64,000 bases of DNA from Nonomuraea rhodomycinica (GTDB taxonomy: Bacteria; Actinomycetota; Actinomycetes; Streptosporangiales; Streptosporangiaceae), in the NCBI RefSeq assembly GCF_013363995.1, contig NZ_JABWGO010000020.1:1-64000 (forward strand), in the 5' to 3' direction. Each line of letters opens with the position of its first letter. Position 1 is the first letter of the stretch. Made by a program: the position numbers and the translations under genes. The notes under the pieces are model-generated. The model worked only from the letters and a program-made list of their open reading frames with translations, was not told where the DNA came from and searched no databases. Positions 40,621 through 49,200 of the stretch are shown one piece after another.

Positions 40621-41184
40621 GTGCACCTCAACCCTTACGGCGAGGACGCCGTGAACCTCGCCGCCGACCTGGCCAACCGGCGCCCGGCGACCGCCGGGGA
40701 GCTCGCCGACCGCTGCCGCGCCGCCGGGCTCGTGCTGCAACGCCCGGTCACCCCCGACGACCTGGACCTCACCCTGGTCGCGCTGGACGCGTGGGAGCGG
40801 ATCGTCGACGCCACCGGCGAGCACGAGCGCGCCGAACTGGTCAACCGCATGCTGGCCCGGTGGACCGCCCACCCGCGGCTGACCGACCACGCCGGCAGCG
40901 GCTGGCACCTGCACTACCGCGACGACCTGCTGCCCCTCGGCTCCGTGCTCTCCTCGCTGATCGCCGTGGGCACCGCGCTGCACCTGGTGGGACGCGGCAT
41001 GCACCGGCTGCGCCGCTGCGCCGTGACCGAGTGCGCCACGATCTTCGCCGACACCTCACGCACCGGCCGGCAGCGCTACTGCTCCCAGCGGTGCGCCAAC
41101 CGCGACGCCGTGCGCCGCCACCGCGCCCTCAGGACCAGTGGTCACGCTCCGGCAGGCACAGCCACACGTCGGGCGGCCCGATGA
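40621..41184 (+). CDS. CGNR zinc-finger protein (probable regulator)
   Basis: 187 aa from GTG 40621. An N-terminal ABATE-like stress-sensing domain (AVNLAADLANRRPATAGELADRCRAAGL) and a C-terminal CGNR zinc finger, RRCAVTECATIFADTSRTGRQRYCSQRCANRDAVRRHR. The four Cys and the RYCSQRCANR signature are diagnostic. Such proteins are putative DNA-binding regulators and are often divergent from MFS exporters, as here. Its 3' end overlaps the convergent ankyrin gene by 56 bp. Confidence 0.9.
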   Translation: MHLNPYGEDAVNLAADLANRRPATAGELADRCRAAGLVLQRPVTPDDLDLTLVALDAWERIVDATGEHERAELVNRMLARWTAHPRLTDHAGSGWHLHYRDDLLPLGSVLSSLIAVGTALHLVGRGMHRLRRCAVTECATIFADTSRTGRQRYCSQRCANRDAVRRHRALRTSGHAPAGTATRRAAR

Positions 41185-41983
41185 CCGCCCGCTCGTCGCC
41201 CACCCGCAGCCCCGCGTACGCGCAGCTGTAGGCCACCGCCTCGCCCTGGAACAGATAGGACAGGAGCACCTCCCGGGGTCCGTCGTCCTCCCACGCCGCA
41301 CCACCGGGATGCAGGTCCCAGCCGACGATCTCCCCGTCGCGCGCCACGCACCCCTGGTTGCCGCTCTTGGGATTGGCGTACATGGCGTAGCAGAGCGTGC
41401 CCGCGGAAAGGCGCCTGGTGACGCCCGGCGTCTCCGGCACGTACCCCCACGGCTGGCTGACGACGCAACCGCCGGGCACGTCCGTGACGCCCACGAACCG
41501 CATGCTCTCCTCGGCGAAGGGATCGATCTCGTCCAGGAACTCCTCCGGGTCGATGACCTCGACCGTGGCCTCCAGCCGCCGCACCGCCTCGGCCGCGTCG
41601 ATCCCGGCCACGCATGCCACGGAGAAACCGTCGTGCTCGACACCGCCCAGCACCGCCGTCAGCCGGTCGGCCTCCGCCACCAGCGCGGCCTCATCGTCCG
41701 ACAGGCCGCGGACCTCGGCCGGCCGCTCGAACAGGTCAGGGTCCGGGCCGGCCAGGCTGAGGCGGCCGGGCGACCAGCCGCTCATCATCGGCCGCCACGG
41801 GTCGGCCCCGGCGGCCACGAGAGCGCGGGCGACGTCATGGCGCTCCTCGTACACGGCGACCCAGAGCGCGCTGCGCCCCTCGCACTCCGCGTCGACGTCC
41901 GCCACGCGCCCCGCCAGCTCCACCACCTCCGCGAGCGAGCCGTCCTCGACCGCCTCGTGCAGCCGCACCACGTCGTCGTCCAT
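41129..41983 (-). CDS. Ankyrin-repeat protein
   Basis: 284 aa from ATG 41981-41983 (GAGGAGG upstream); an in-frame start at 42004 is possible. One or two ankyrin units: RLHEAVEDGSLAEVVELAGRVADVDAECEGRSALWVAVYEERHDVARALVAAGADPW. The C-terminal 180 residues form a separate domain with FSVACVAGIDAAEAVRRLEATVEVIDPEEF and GCVARDGEIVGWDLHPGG, resembling DUF6461-like proteins (tentative). Cytoplasmic. The last 56 bp overlap the CGNR gene on the other strand. Confidence 0.78.
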   Translation of the reverse strand: MDDDVVRLHEAVEDGSLAEVVELAGRVADVDAECEGRSALWVAVYEERHDVARALVAAGADPWRPMMSGWSPGRLSLAGPDPDLFERPAEVRGLSDDEAALVAEADRLTAVLGGVEHDGFSVACVAGIDAAEAVRRLEATVEVIDPEEFLDEIDPFAEESMRFVGVTDVPGGCVVSQPWGYVPETPGVTRRLSAGTLCYAMYANPKSGNQGCVARDGEIVGWDLHPGGAAWEDDGPREVLLSYLFQGEAVAYSCAYAGLRVGDERAVIGPPDVWLCLPERDHWS

Positions 41984-42070
41984 GCCCGTGACCCTCCTCA
42001 ACACGTCGGGGAAAGATCACATGGTGCACCACGGGGACGACAATTCCGGCGGCCCGCCGCGGGTGCGGGA

Positions 42071-42943
42071 TCAGTTGCCGCCCGGCTTGTTCGGGGTGAC
42101 GTTGATCTGGCCGGTGTCGGTGACGATGATCTGGATGCGGCCGTCCTTGACGGCCTGCCACATCACCGCCCCCTGCGGACCGAGCACGTCCTTCAGCTCC
42201 TTGATCGCCTCCAGCTCGGTGCGGGCCTTGGCGTTCTTCGCCTTCTGCGCGGTGTTCTCCTCCTGGGCCTGCTGGACCGCCGCCATCGCCTCACGCACCT
42301 TCTGCGGCGGCTGGGGCTGCTGGAGGGTGACCGAGAACTTCTCGAAGAACGCCGTGCCGCCCTGCTCGCGCAGGAACTGGCCCATGTACTCGCCGACCTT
42401 CGCCTCCCACTGCTGCTTGGCCTGCGGGTTGACGTAGGTGAGGTCGCGCCAGGCGAACTCCTTGCTGGCCGCGTCGAGGGCCCGGTCGAGCGGCTGGCCG
42501 ACGTAGACGCTGAGCAGCTTGCGCCAGCCCGCGTCGGTGTAGGCCTCGTACTTGAGCCCGATCTGCTCGTGGAACTGCTGGAGCGTCTTGCAGTCGCCCG
42601 TCAGGGAGAAGGTGACGACACCGGAGACCCGCATCTCCAGCGGGTCCTTGGTCCACATGGTCAGCGGCCCGGACTCGGCGCCCGGCTTGGTCCTGACGCC
42701 GTCGGGGTCGTTCGGGTCGGCGGCGAACTCGAACGTGCGCTGCCCCGCCGGGTAGACGTAGCCCTGGTCGCCCCAGCCGGACACGTCGCGGACGCCGGGG
42801 TCCACGCAGTTCTGGAACGTCGTGTCGGAGAACATGCCGGCGTCGTAGACGATGCCCTTCTCGTCCGGCTCGGGGATGGTGACGGAACAGCCGGCGAGCA
42901 GGAGGGTGGCGGCCAGCGAGGCGACCGCGGTCGTGCGTCTCAT
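42071..42943 (-). CDS. SPFH/prohibitin-like lipoprotein
   Basis: 290 aa from ATG 42941-42943 (GAAGGGA upstream). Lipobox LLLAGC with Cys19. GIVYDAGMFSDTTFQNCVDPG is followed by an SPFH-like band (WTKDPLEMRVSGVVTFSLTGDCKTLQQFHEQIGLKY), then a helical coiled coil (VREAMAAVQQAQEENTAQKAKNAKARTELEAIKEL). Membrane-anchored SPFH proteins organise membrane microdomains or protease complexes; a lipidated outward-facing version is unusual. It stands alone with no NfeD partner. Function unknown. Confidence 0.8.
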   Translation of the reverse strand: MRRTTAVASLAATLLLAGCSVTIPEPDEKGIVYDAGMFSDTTFQNCVDPGVRDVSGWGDQGYVYPAGQRTFEFAADPNDPDGVRTKPGAESGPLTMWTKDPLEMRVSGVVTFSLTGDCKTLQQFHEQIGLKYEAYTDAGWRKLLSVYVGQPLDRALDAASKEFAWRDLTYVNPQAKQQWEAKVGEYMGQFLREQGGTAFFEKFSVTLQQPQPPQKVREAMAAVQQAQEENTAQKAKNAKARTELEAIKELKDVLGPQGAVMWQAVKDGRIQIIVTDTGQINVTPNKPGGN

Positions 42944-43089
42944 CGGTTTTCCCTTCTTGTCGCCGATCACGGTATTGCAGTGATGACGGATGGGAAGGGG
43001 GAATCGACCGACCGCCTTTACATTGTAGATTTCTAACCGGTGGCGAGGCCGTCGGCTGCCGGCGATACGGTGGCCGGGGAGGGATCGAC

Positions 43090-43887
43090 GTGCCTGGTGA
43101 TCGGATGTCCGCAGCCCTGGCGCCGTTCGTGGTGGGGCTGGCCGCCTACGACCTGGGGCCGGGGCTGGCCGGCGTCCATCGCGGGCTTCCCTCCGCCACG
43201 GTGTCGATCACGATCCCGGAGCAGGACCCGCTGGAGATCGCGTGGGCCGGGCGGCCCGGCTCGCGGCGACGGCTGCGAGCGGCCGTGGCCGGACTCCATC
43301 TGGAGGCCGCCGAGCTGAGGCAGCCGGGATGCACCCGCGGCGTGTGGCTGACGCTCAGCCCCGTGGGCGCCGGCGCGCTGCTGGGGCTGCCCGCCGCGGC
43401 GCTGGCCGGCGACGTCGCCGAGCTCGCCGACGTCGTCCCGGCGATGGCGGACCTGCCCGAACGGCTCGCGGCCTGCCGATCCTGGCCGGAACGCCGCGCG
43501 CTCGTCGAACGCCGCCTGCTCGCCGGCCTGGCCCGCCACGGGGCACGCGCCGATCCGTCCAGGACGCGGGCCACGCTGGCGGCCCTGTCCGGGACCGCAC
43601 GGGTGCAGGAGGCCGCCGACCGGCTCGGGTGCTCCCGCCGGCACCTGAGCGGCGCGGTGCGCGCGGAGCTCGGGGTCACGCCGAAGGAGTACCAGCGGCT
43701 CGTCCGCTTCGAGACCGCCCGGGGGCGGCTGGTGGCCGCCGCCCGCGCCGGACGGGCCGATCTGGCGGCGGTGGCCGCCGCGTCGGGGTTCGCCGACCAG
43801 GCGCACTTCACCCGGGAGTGGCGGGCCATGGCCGGGTGCACGCCCACCGAGTGGCTGCGCGCGGAAGGCCCCGGCCGGCGCGGATAG
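43090..43887 (+). CDS. AraC-family transcriptional regulator
   Basis: 265 aa from GTG 43090 (GGGGAGGG upstream). The N-terminal about 150 residues have the ligand domain common to small AraC proteins. The C-terminal HTH_18 is at about 180-255: RVQEAADRLGCSRRHLSGAVRAELGVTPKEYQRLVRFETARGRLV ... LAAVAAASGFADQAHFTREWRAMAGCTPTEWL. It is followed 105 bp later by a VOC gene on the same strand, a frequent actinomycete pairing that suggests VOC as its target. Confidence 0.9.
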   Translation: MPGDRMSAALAPFVVGLAAYDLGPGLAGVHRGLPSATVSITIPEQDPLEIAWAGRPGSRRRLRAAVAGLHLEAAELRQPGCTRGVWLTLSPVGAGALLGLPAAALAGDVAELADVVPAMADLPERLAACRSWPERRALVERRLLAGLARHGARADPSRTRATLAALSGTARVQEAADRLGCSRRHLSGAVRAELGVTPKEYQRLVRFETARGRLVAAARAGRADLAAVAAASGFADQAHFTREWRAMAGCTPTEWLRAEGPGRRG

Positions 43888-43992
43888 ACCGGGACCCGAT
43901 CGCCGCGGGCAGAGCGGGCCGGCGCGGGCGACCTGGCCGTCCGTTCCCAGATGTTCAAGACGTCGCCGCCGCCCGCCCCCCACCATGGGCGC

Positions 43993-44388
43993 ATGACGCC
44001 AGACATCCGTATCTCTCCTCGTCTCATCGTGCCCGACCCGGACCGCGCGTCGGCGTTCTACCAGGACGCCCTCGGTGCCGAGCAGGTGTTCCGCGCGCCG
44101 CTGATCGACGACGGGCGGCCGAGTGTGGTCGACCACCGCGTCGGGGCCTCGTTCTTCCGGGTCTCCCCCGCCGTCTCGTCGTGGGGCTGGCGGTCACCGG
44201 ACGATCTCGGCGGTTCCGCGATCCTGCTGGAGATCGAGGTGGACGACCCGGACGCGGTCGGTGACCGCATGACCGCCCACGGGGCGGAGGTGGTCGTGCC
44301 GATCGAGAACCGGCCCTACGGCAAACGCTCGGGCCGCGTCCGCGACCCGTTCGGCCACTTGTGGATCATCACCGGCGCGCTGCGCTGA
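43993..44388 (+). CDS. VOC-family protein
   Basis: 131 aa from ATG 43993. RISPRLIVPDPDRASAFYQDALGAEQVFRAPLIDDGRPS and ILLEIEVDDPDAVGDRMTAHGAEVVVPIENRPYGKRSGRVRDPFGHLWIIT. The YGKRSGRVRDPFGHLW end is typical of the PhnB-like branch. It is adjacent to the AraC regulator on the same strand. Function unknown. The upstream ATG at 43951 has no better ribosome site, so the shorter form is taken. Confidence 0.83.
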   Translation: MTPDIRISPRLIVPDPDRASAFYQDALGAEQVFRAPLIDDGRPSVVDHRVGASFFRVSPAVSSWGWRSPDDLGGSAILLEIEVDDPDAVGDRMTAHGAEVVVPIENRPYGKRSGRVRDPFGHLWIITGALR

Positions 44389-44427
44389 CGTGCCGGGCGT
44401 TCGGCCGTTCAGGGGACACCGGAACAG

Positions 44428-44847
44428 TCACCTTCTGTCCGCCACGAGGGTTCGTGCCGGTGTGAGGAGCGCGGACAGGGCCCAGCGGCCGGGTCCGAGG
44501 ACGGCGACGAGCAGGAAACCCCAGCAGAAGAGCGCGGCCTTCTCGCCGCCGTTCTCGATGGGGAACAACGCCTGCGGCTGGTGGACGATGAAGTAGGCGT
44601 AGGCCATGGTGCCCGAGCAGACCACGGCGGCGGCGCGGGCGGCCAGTCCGAGCAGGACGAGGGCGCCGCCGACCAGCTCGATGACGGCGGCCCACCATCC
44701 GGGCCACTGTCCGAAGCCGGGCGCCGGGCCCTGCGGCCCTCCCAGCACGTCGAACAGGGTGGCGGCGCCGTGGCAGGCGAACAGCAGGCCCAGGACGCAC
44801 CGGTACAGGGCCAGGAAAAGGTCCTGATTCTTCTTCACCAGCTCCAC
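44428..44847 (-). CDS. DoxX-family membrane protein
   Basis: 139 aa from GTG 44845-44847 (GGGGAA upstream). Four hydrophobic helices; LALYRCVLGLLFACHGAATLF and WPGWWAAVIELVGGALVLLGLAARAAAVVCSGTMAYAYFIVHQP are typical of DoxX. Family members work in quinone or thiosulfate metabolism and redox protection, often as partners of oxidoreductases. The promoter holds a perfect CebR-type palindrome, which would link it to oligosaccharide regulation (inference). Confidence 0.87.
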   Translation of the reverse strand: MELVKKNQDLFLALYRCVLGLLFACHGAATLFDVLGGPQGPAPGFGQWPGWWAAVIELVGGALVLLGLAARAAAVVCSGTMAYAYFIVHQPQALFPIENGGEKAALFCWGFLLVAVLGPGRWALSALLTPARTLVADRR

Positions 44848-44876
44848 CGAGTTCCCCTTTCCCGGGAATGACCGAC

Positions 44877-44896
44877 ACTATATGGGAGCGCTCCCA
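44877..44896 (-). promoter_or_regulatory. DoxX promoter with a perfect CebR-type box
   Basis: TGGGAGCGCTCCCA (44883-44896) is a perfect 14-bp palindrome identical to the known Streptomyces CebR box. It abuts -10 TATAGT (minus strand, 44877-44882) and fills the spacer, a repressing position. AAGCGCTT (44957-44964) is a second, weaker LacI-like core upstream. Confidence 0.7.
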
Positions 44897-45009
44897 AAGA
44901 GCTTCGTCATTCCCGCGGGACCTGTCAACGCACCCCCTTATCAGGACCGTTCCAGAAAGCGCTTCATGCGCATTCCCGTGTAATTTTCATCGGCACCGGG
45001 AAACGCGGC

Positions 45010-46023
45010 CTAAATCCAGCCGCGTTCCCTGGCCGCCAGGCCCGCCTGGAAGCGGGTGATGGCGTTCAGGTCGCGCATGACCGCGTGGATACGCCGCTGC
45101 ACCGTGCGCAGGCCCAGCCCCAGGGCCCGGGCGATGGCCTCGTCCGTCAGGCCGCCGGCCAGCAGCGCGAGCAGGTCCCTGGTCAGCTCGTCGGGCTCGT
45201 CAGGCTCGTCGGGCTCGCCGGTCACCGGCATGGACGCGGGAGCGGGGGCGGCGGGGCGGGGGGCCGCGCGTAACGGGAAGCCGCGGCTCCACTCCCGCTC
45301 GAACAGGGCGATCAACGCGTCGAGCAGGGCCGACTGGTGCAGGATGAACGCCGCGTCGATCGAGTACGCCCCGTTGCGGATGGGGATCAGCGCGAGCGCG
45401 TCGTCGGCGATCCACATCTTGGCCGCCGCGTCGGCCACCACGCGGGCCTTCTCGCCGCGCGCCATCGAGTCCTGGACGAGCCGCAGCTTGCCGGGGACGG
45501 CCAGCGACTCCAGGTCGTACACGCTGCGGTAGTCGATGCCGGACCTGAGCATCCGCCGCTCCCGCTCGACGTTGTCGCCGTGGTCGCGCATGACGTACGG
45601 CGGCTTGTCGATGTTGCGGAACATCGTCTGGGCGCTGTCCTGCAGCGCGTACGCCCGGCTGATGATGTTGTCGGTGCCCGTGACGACCTCGACCTGCTCG
45701 GCCGGATGGGTCGCGTAGCGCGAGGCCAGGTGGAACGACGTGGTCAGCTCGTGGATCGCCGTGCGCACCTGGTGCAGCTCCTCCTCCTGGCGGGTGAGCA
45801 GCGGCCTGATCGCGATGTCGGGGGCCACGGCGACGTAGCGCGCGCGGCGGCCGGGCAGCCTGCTGGCCAGGCCGCGCCGCGCGAAGGCCGCCAGCGTGCG
45901 GGCCGCCAGCAGCGGCGAGACGCCGCAGAGCGGGGCCAGCTCGGCGGCGGACGAGCGCGGGTTCTCGACGAGCGTCGCGTACAGGCGGCTCTCGGCCGGT
46001 GACAGGCCGATCGCTTCGAGCAT
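45010..46023 (-). CDS. TrmB-type HTH + LuxR HTH composite regulator
   Basis: 337 aa from ATG 46021-46023. An N-terminal TrmB-like winged helix (LEAIGLSPAESRLYATLVENPRSSAAELAPLCGVSPLLAARTLAAFARRGL), a central sensor region (VEVVTGTDNIISRAYALQDSAQTMFRNIDKPPYVM) and a C-terminal LuxR HTH (LLALLAGGLTDEAIARALGLGLRTVQRRIHAVMRDLNA). The linker has an EPD repeat. It has two DNA-binding ends around a phospholipase D-like sensor. It is divergent from the large subtilase gene (205 bp apart), so it is a candidate regulator of that gene. Confidence 0.87.
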   Translation of the reverse strand: MLEAIGLSPAESRLYATLVENPRSSAAELAPLCGVSPLLAARTLAAFARRGLASRLPGRRARYVAVAPDIAIRPLLTRQEEELHQVRTAIHELTTSFHLASRYATHPAEQVEVVTGTDNIISRAYALQDSAQTMFRNIDKPPYVMRDHGDNVERERRMLRSGIDYRSVYDLESLAVPGKLRLVQDSMARGEKARVVADAAAKMWIADDALALIPIRNGAYSIDAAFILHQSALLDALIALFEREWSRGFPLRAAPRPAAPAPASMPVTGEPDEPDEPDELTRDLLALLAGGLTDEAIARALGLGLRTVQRRIHAVMRDLNAITRFQAGLAARERGWI

Positions 46024-46228
46024 CGGGCGCGCCCCCCTTCTCCCGCCGGGCGGCACCGGGCGGCGCTGCGCGCACGCCGACGGCGCTGGCGGGTTACCGC
46101 CACCTGGCGGGTTTTGGCCCGTCCGGCGGACTTGTGCCCTGACAGATCACCAGATTAGGTCAGCGTTGAAACGATCTCCATCGCGCGCGGGCGACGATGA
46201 CCGGTGTTTCACATGTCTGGAGAAAGTT

Positions 46229-49200
46229 GTGCGCATGCTGCCATCCCCCCGGCGCCGCGGACTCGTGGCCTTACTCGGGGCTGTCCTCGCCGTGCCGCTC
46301 GTCGCGGTCCCGGCAACGGCCGACGCGGCGGCCGTAAGAACGTTCACACCCCCGGCCGCGACCACGAAAGCGCCGGTGAAAGCCATACCGCCGGTCAGGA
46401 TCACGTTGATCACCGGCGACACCGTCGTCTATGCGAAGGACGCCGCGGGCCGCGCGTCGGCCACCCTGGAGCCCGGCGAGGCCGGGGAGGCGCGGACGTA
46501 CCAGGCCCAGCAGGACGAGCACGGCTACTACGTCATCCCCGCTGACGCGGGACCTTACGTCAGCAAGGGGCTCCTGGACAAGGAGCTGTTCAACGTCGAC
46601 TACCTGGCGGCCAACGGCTACGCCGACGCCAAGGCCCCCAAGATCCCGCTCATCGTCCAGTACCGCTCGCGTACCAAGGCGGGCGAGCTGGCGGGCAAGG
46701 TCAAGGCGCTCAAGGGCGGCTCCGAGCCGATGGCGCTGGAGAGCATCGACGGCGCCGCGGTCAAGGTGGACAAGAAGCAGGCCGCCGCCTTCTGGCAGTC
46801 CCTCGGCGGCGGAGGCCAGGCCACCGCCAGGGCCCTGACCGGCGACCTGCGCAAGGTGTGGCTCGACGGCAAGGTCAAGGCGCTCGACGACGTCAGCAAC
46901 CCGCAGATCGGCGCGCCCGCCGCCTGGGCGGCCGGGTTCGACGGGACGGGCGCGAAGGTCGGCGTCATCGACTCCGGCGTCGACGCCGCCCACCCCGACC
47001 TGCAGGGCCGGATCGTCGCCGCCCGCAACTTCGTGCCCGCGGGCAGCCCCGGCGGCGGCGACGCCGACGAGGTGACCGACCGCGTCGGTCACGGCACCCA
47101 CGTGGCGTCCATCATCGCGGGCAGCGGCGCCGCCTCGGGCGGCAAGTACAAGGGCGTCGCGCCCGGCGCCCAGCTCACCATCGCCAAGGCGCTGGACGAC
47201 ACGGGCAGCGGCAACAACTCCGAGATCATCGCGGCGATGCAGTGGCAGGCGGCCACCCAGCACGTCCGCGTGGTCAACATGAGCCTGGGCAGCAGCAACC
47301 CGACGGACGGCACCGACCCGCTGAGCCAGGCGGCCAACGAGCTGACCGCCGCGTACGGCACGCTGTTCGTGGTCGCCGCGGGCAACGCGGGCCCCGGCCG
47401 CTACACCATCGCCTCCCCCGGCGCGGCGACCTCGGCGCTCACCGTCGGCGCGGTCGACTCCTCCGACCGGATCGCCTCGTTCTCCAGCCGCGGCCCGCGC
47501 CTGAGCGACGACTTCGCGATCAAGCCGGAGATCACCGCTCCCGGCGTGAACATCGTCGCGGCGCGCGCGGCCGGCACCTCGCTGGGCGAGGGCAGCAGCG
47601 TCCCCGGCGGCGGCCCGATCGACGAGCACTACACGGCGGCGTCCGGCACCTCGATGGCGAGCCCGCACGTGGCGGCCGCCGCGGGCATCCTGTCCGCCCA
47701 GCACCCCGACTGGACGCCCGAGCAGCTCAAGACCGCGCTCACCGCGACCGCGAAGCCGGGCGACGCCACGGTCTACGACCAGGGCGCGGGCCGGCTGGAC
47801 ATCGGGCAGGCCGTCACCCAGCGGGTCTTCGACGACGTGGCCTCGCTCTACGCCGGCTTCACCGACCCGTACACCGGCCAGACGATGACCAGGAAGGTGA
47901 CCTTCCGCAACACCGGCAAGGAGCCGGTCACCCTGCAGCTGTCGCTGGCGCTGAAGCACGGCGACGCGCAGCCGCCGTCCGGGATGGCGACGCTGACGCC
48001 GTCGTCGCTGACCGTCCCGGCGGGCGGCACCGCGACCGCGGACCTCACGATCGAGCCCACGCTGGGCGAGCCCGGCTGGTACGAGGGTCGCCTGACGGCC
48101 ACCGCCGGCACCACCCGGCTGACGGCGCCGATCGCGTTCCGCAAGCAGGCCAGGATGCACACCCTGAAGGTGCGGTTCGTCGGCCGGCCCGAGTGGACGA
48201 TCAACCCCGGGGCCGTGTCCGCCGCTCGGATCAGCGACACCGACCCGCTCCTCGAGGGCGAGCCGACGGCCACGTGGACCGAGAACTGGCGCACCACCGA
48301 CACCCCGGGCATCCTGGAGACCGAGCTCAAGCTCGCCCACGGCGGCGTCTACTACATCGGCGAGACGCCCTGGTGGTACACCAAGCCCGACCGCGTCCTC
48401 CAGTACGGCTTCCTCACCGTGCCCGAGCTGAAGCTCGACGCCGACACCACGGTCACCATGGACGCGACCAAGGCCGAGCCGCTGGAGATCAGCACGCCGC
48501 GCCCGTCGGAGCCGGTGTTCCTGAACGTGAACTTCGCCCGCACGACCGCCGGGGGCCGCATGTACGCCGGCGCGTCGGTGCTCAGCTACGAGCCGGCCAT
48601 CACCGGCCGCTACTGGGTCACGCCGGTGAGCAAGGCGCCCGCGGTCGGCACCTTCACGATGCTGTTCGACCAGGTCCGCCGCGCTCCGGAGGTGGAGCTG
48701 AGCGTGCCCGGCGTCCCGCTCCACCCGCGCTACGTCAGCGAGCACGACGCGCTGGTGCCGAAGTTCTCCTCCGACCGGCGTCTCGACCTCGCCACGGGCG
48801 ACGACCTGCGGGCCGGCGCCGACGTCCGCGGCCGGCTCGTCCACCTCCCCGCCCGGGACTCGCTCCAGCTCCTGCTCACGGACCTGGAGCTGGCCATCAA
48901 GGCGGGGGCCGCGGGCGTGGTCACCAGCGACCGGTTCACCTGGCTGCTCAGCGCCTCGGCGTACACCGCCCAGAACAAGATCCCGGTGCTGTGGCTGGAC
49001 AGCGGCGAGGCCGACCGGCTGGGCCAGGTCCTGGCCCGCAAGCCGTACCCGAAGGCGGCGCTGCACGTCACGCCGACCACCCCCTACGAGTACAAGCTGG
49101 TCCACTACGTGAAGGGCGCCACGGCGGGCCGGCTGCGCTTCGCCCCGAAGGCCCGCGACCTCACCGCGATCGACACCACCTACCACTCCCAGTTCGCCCC

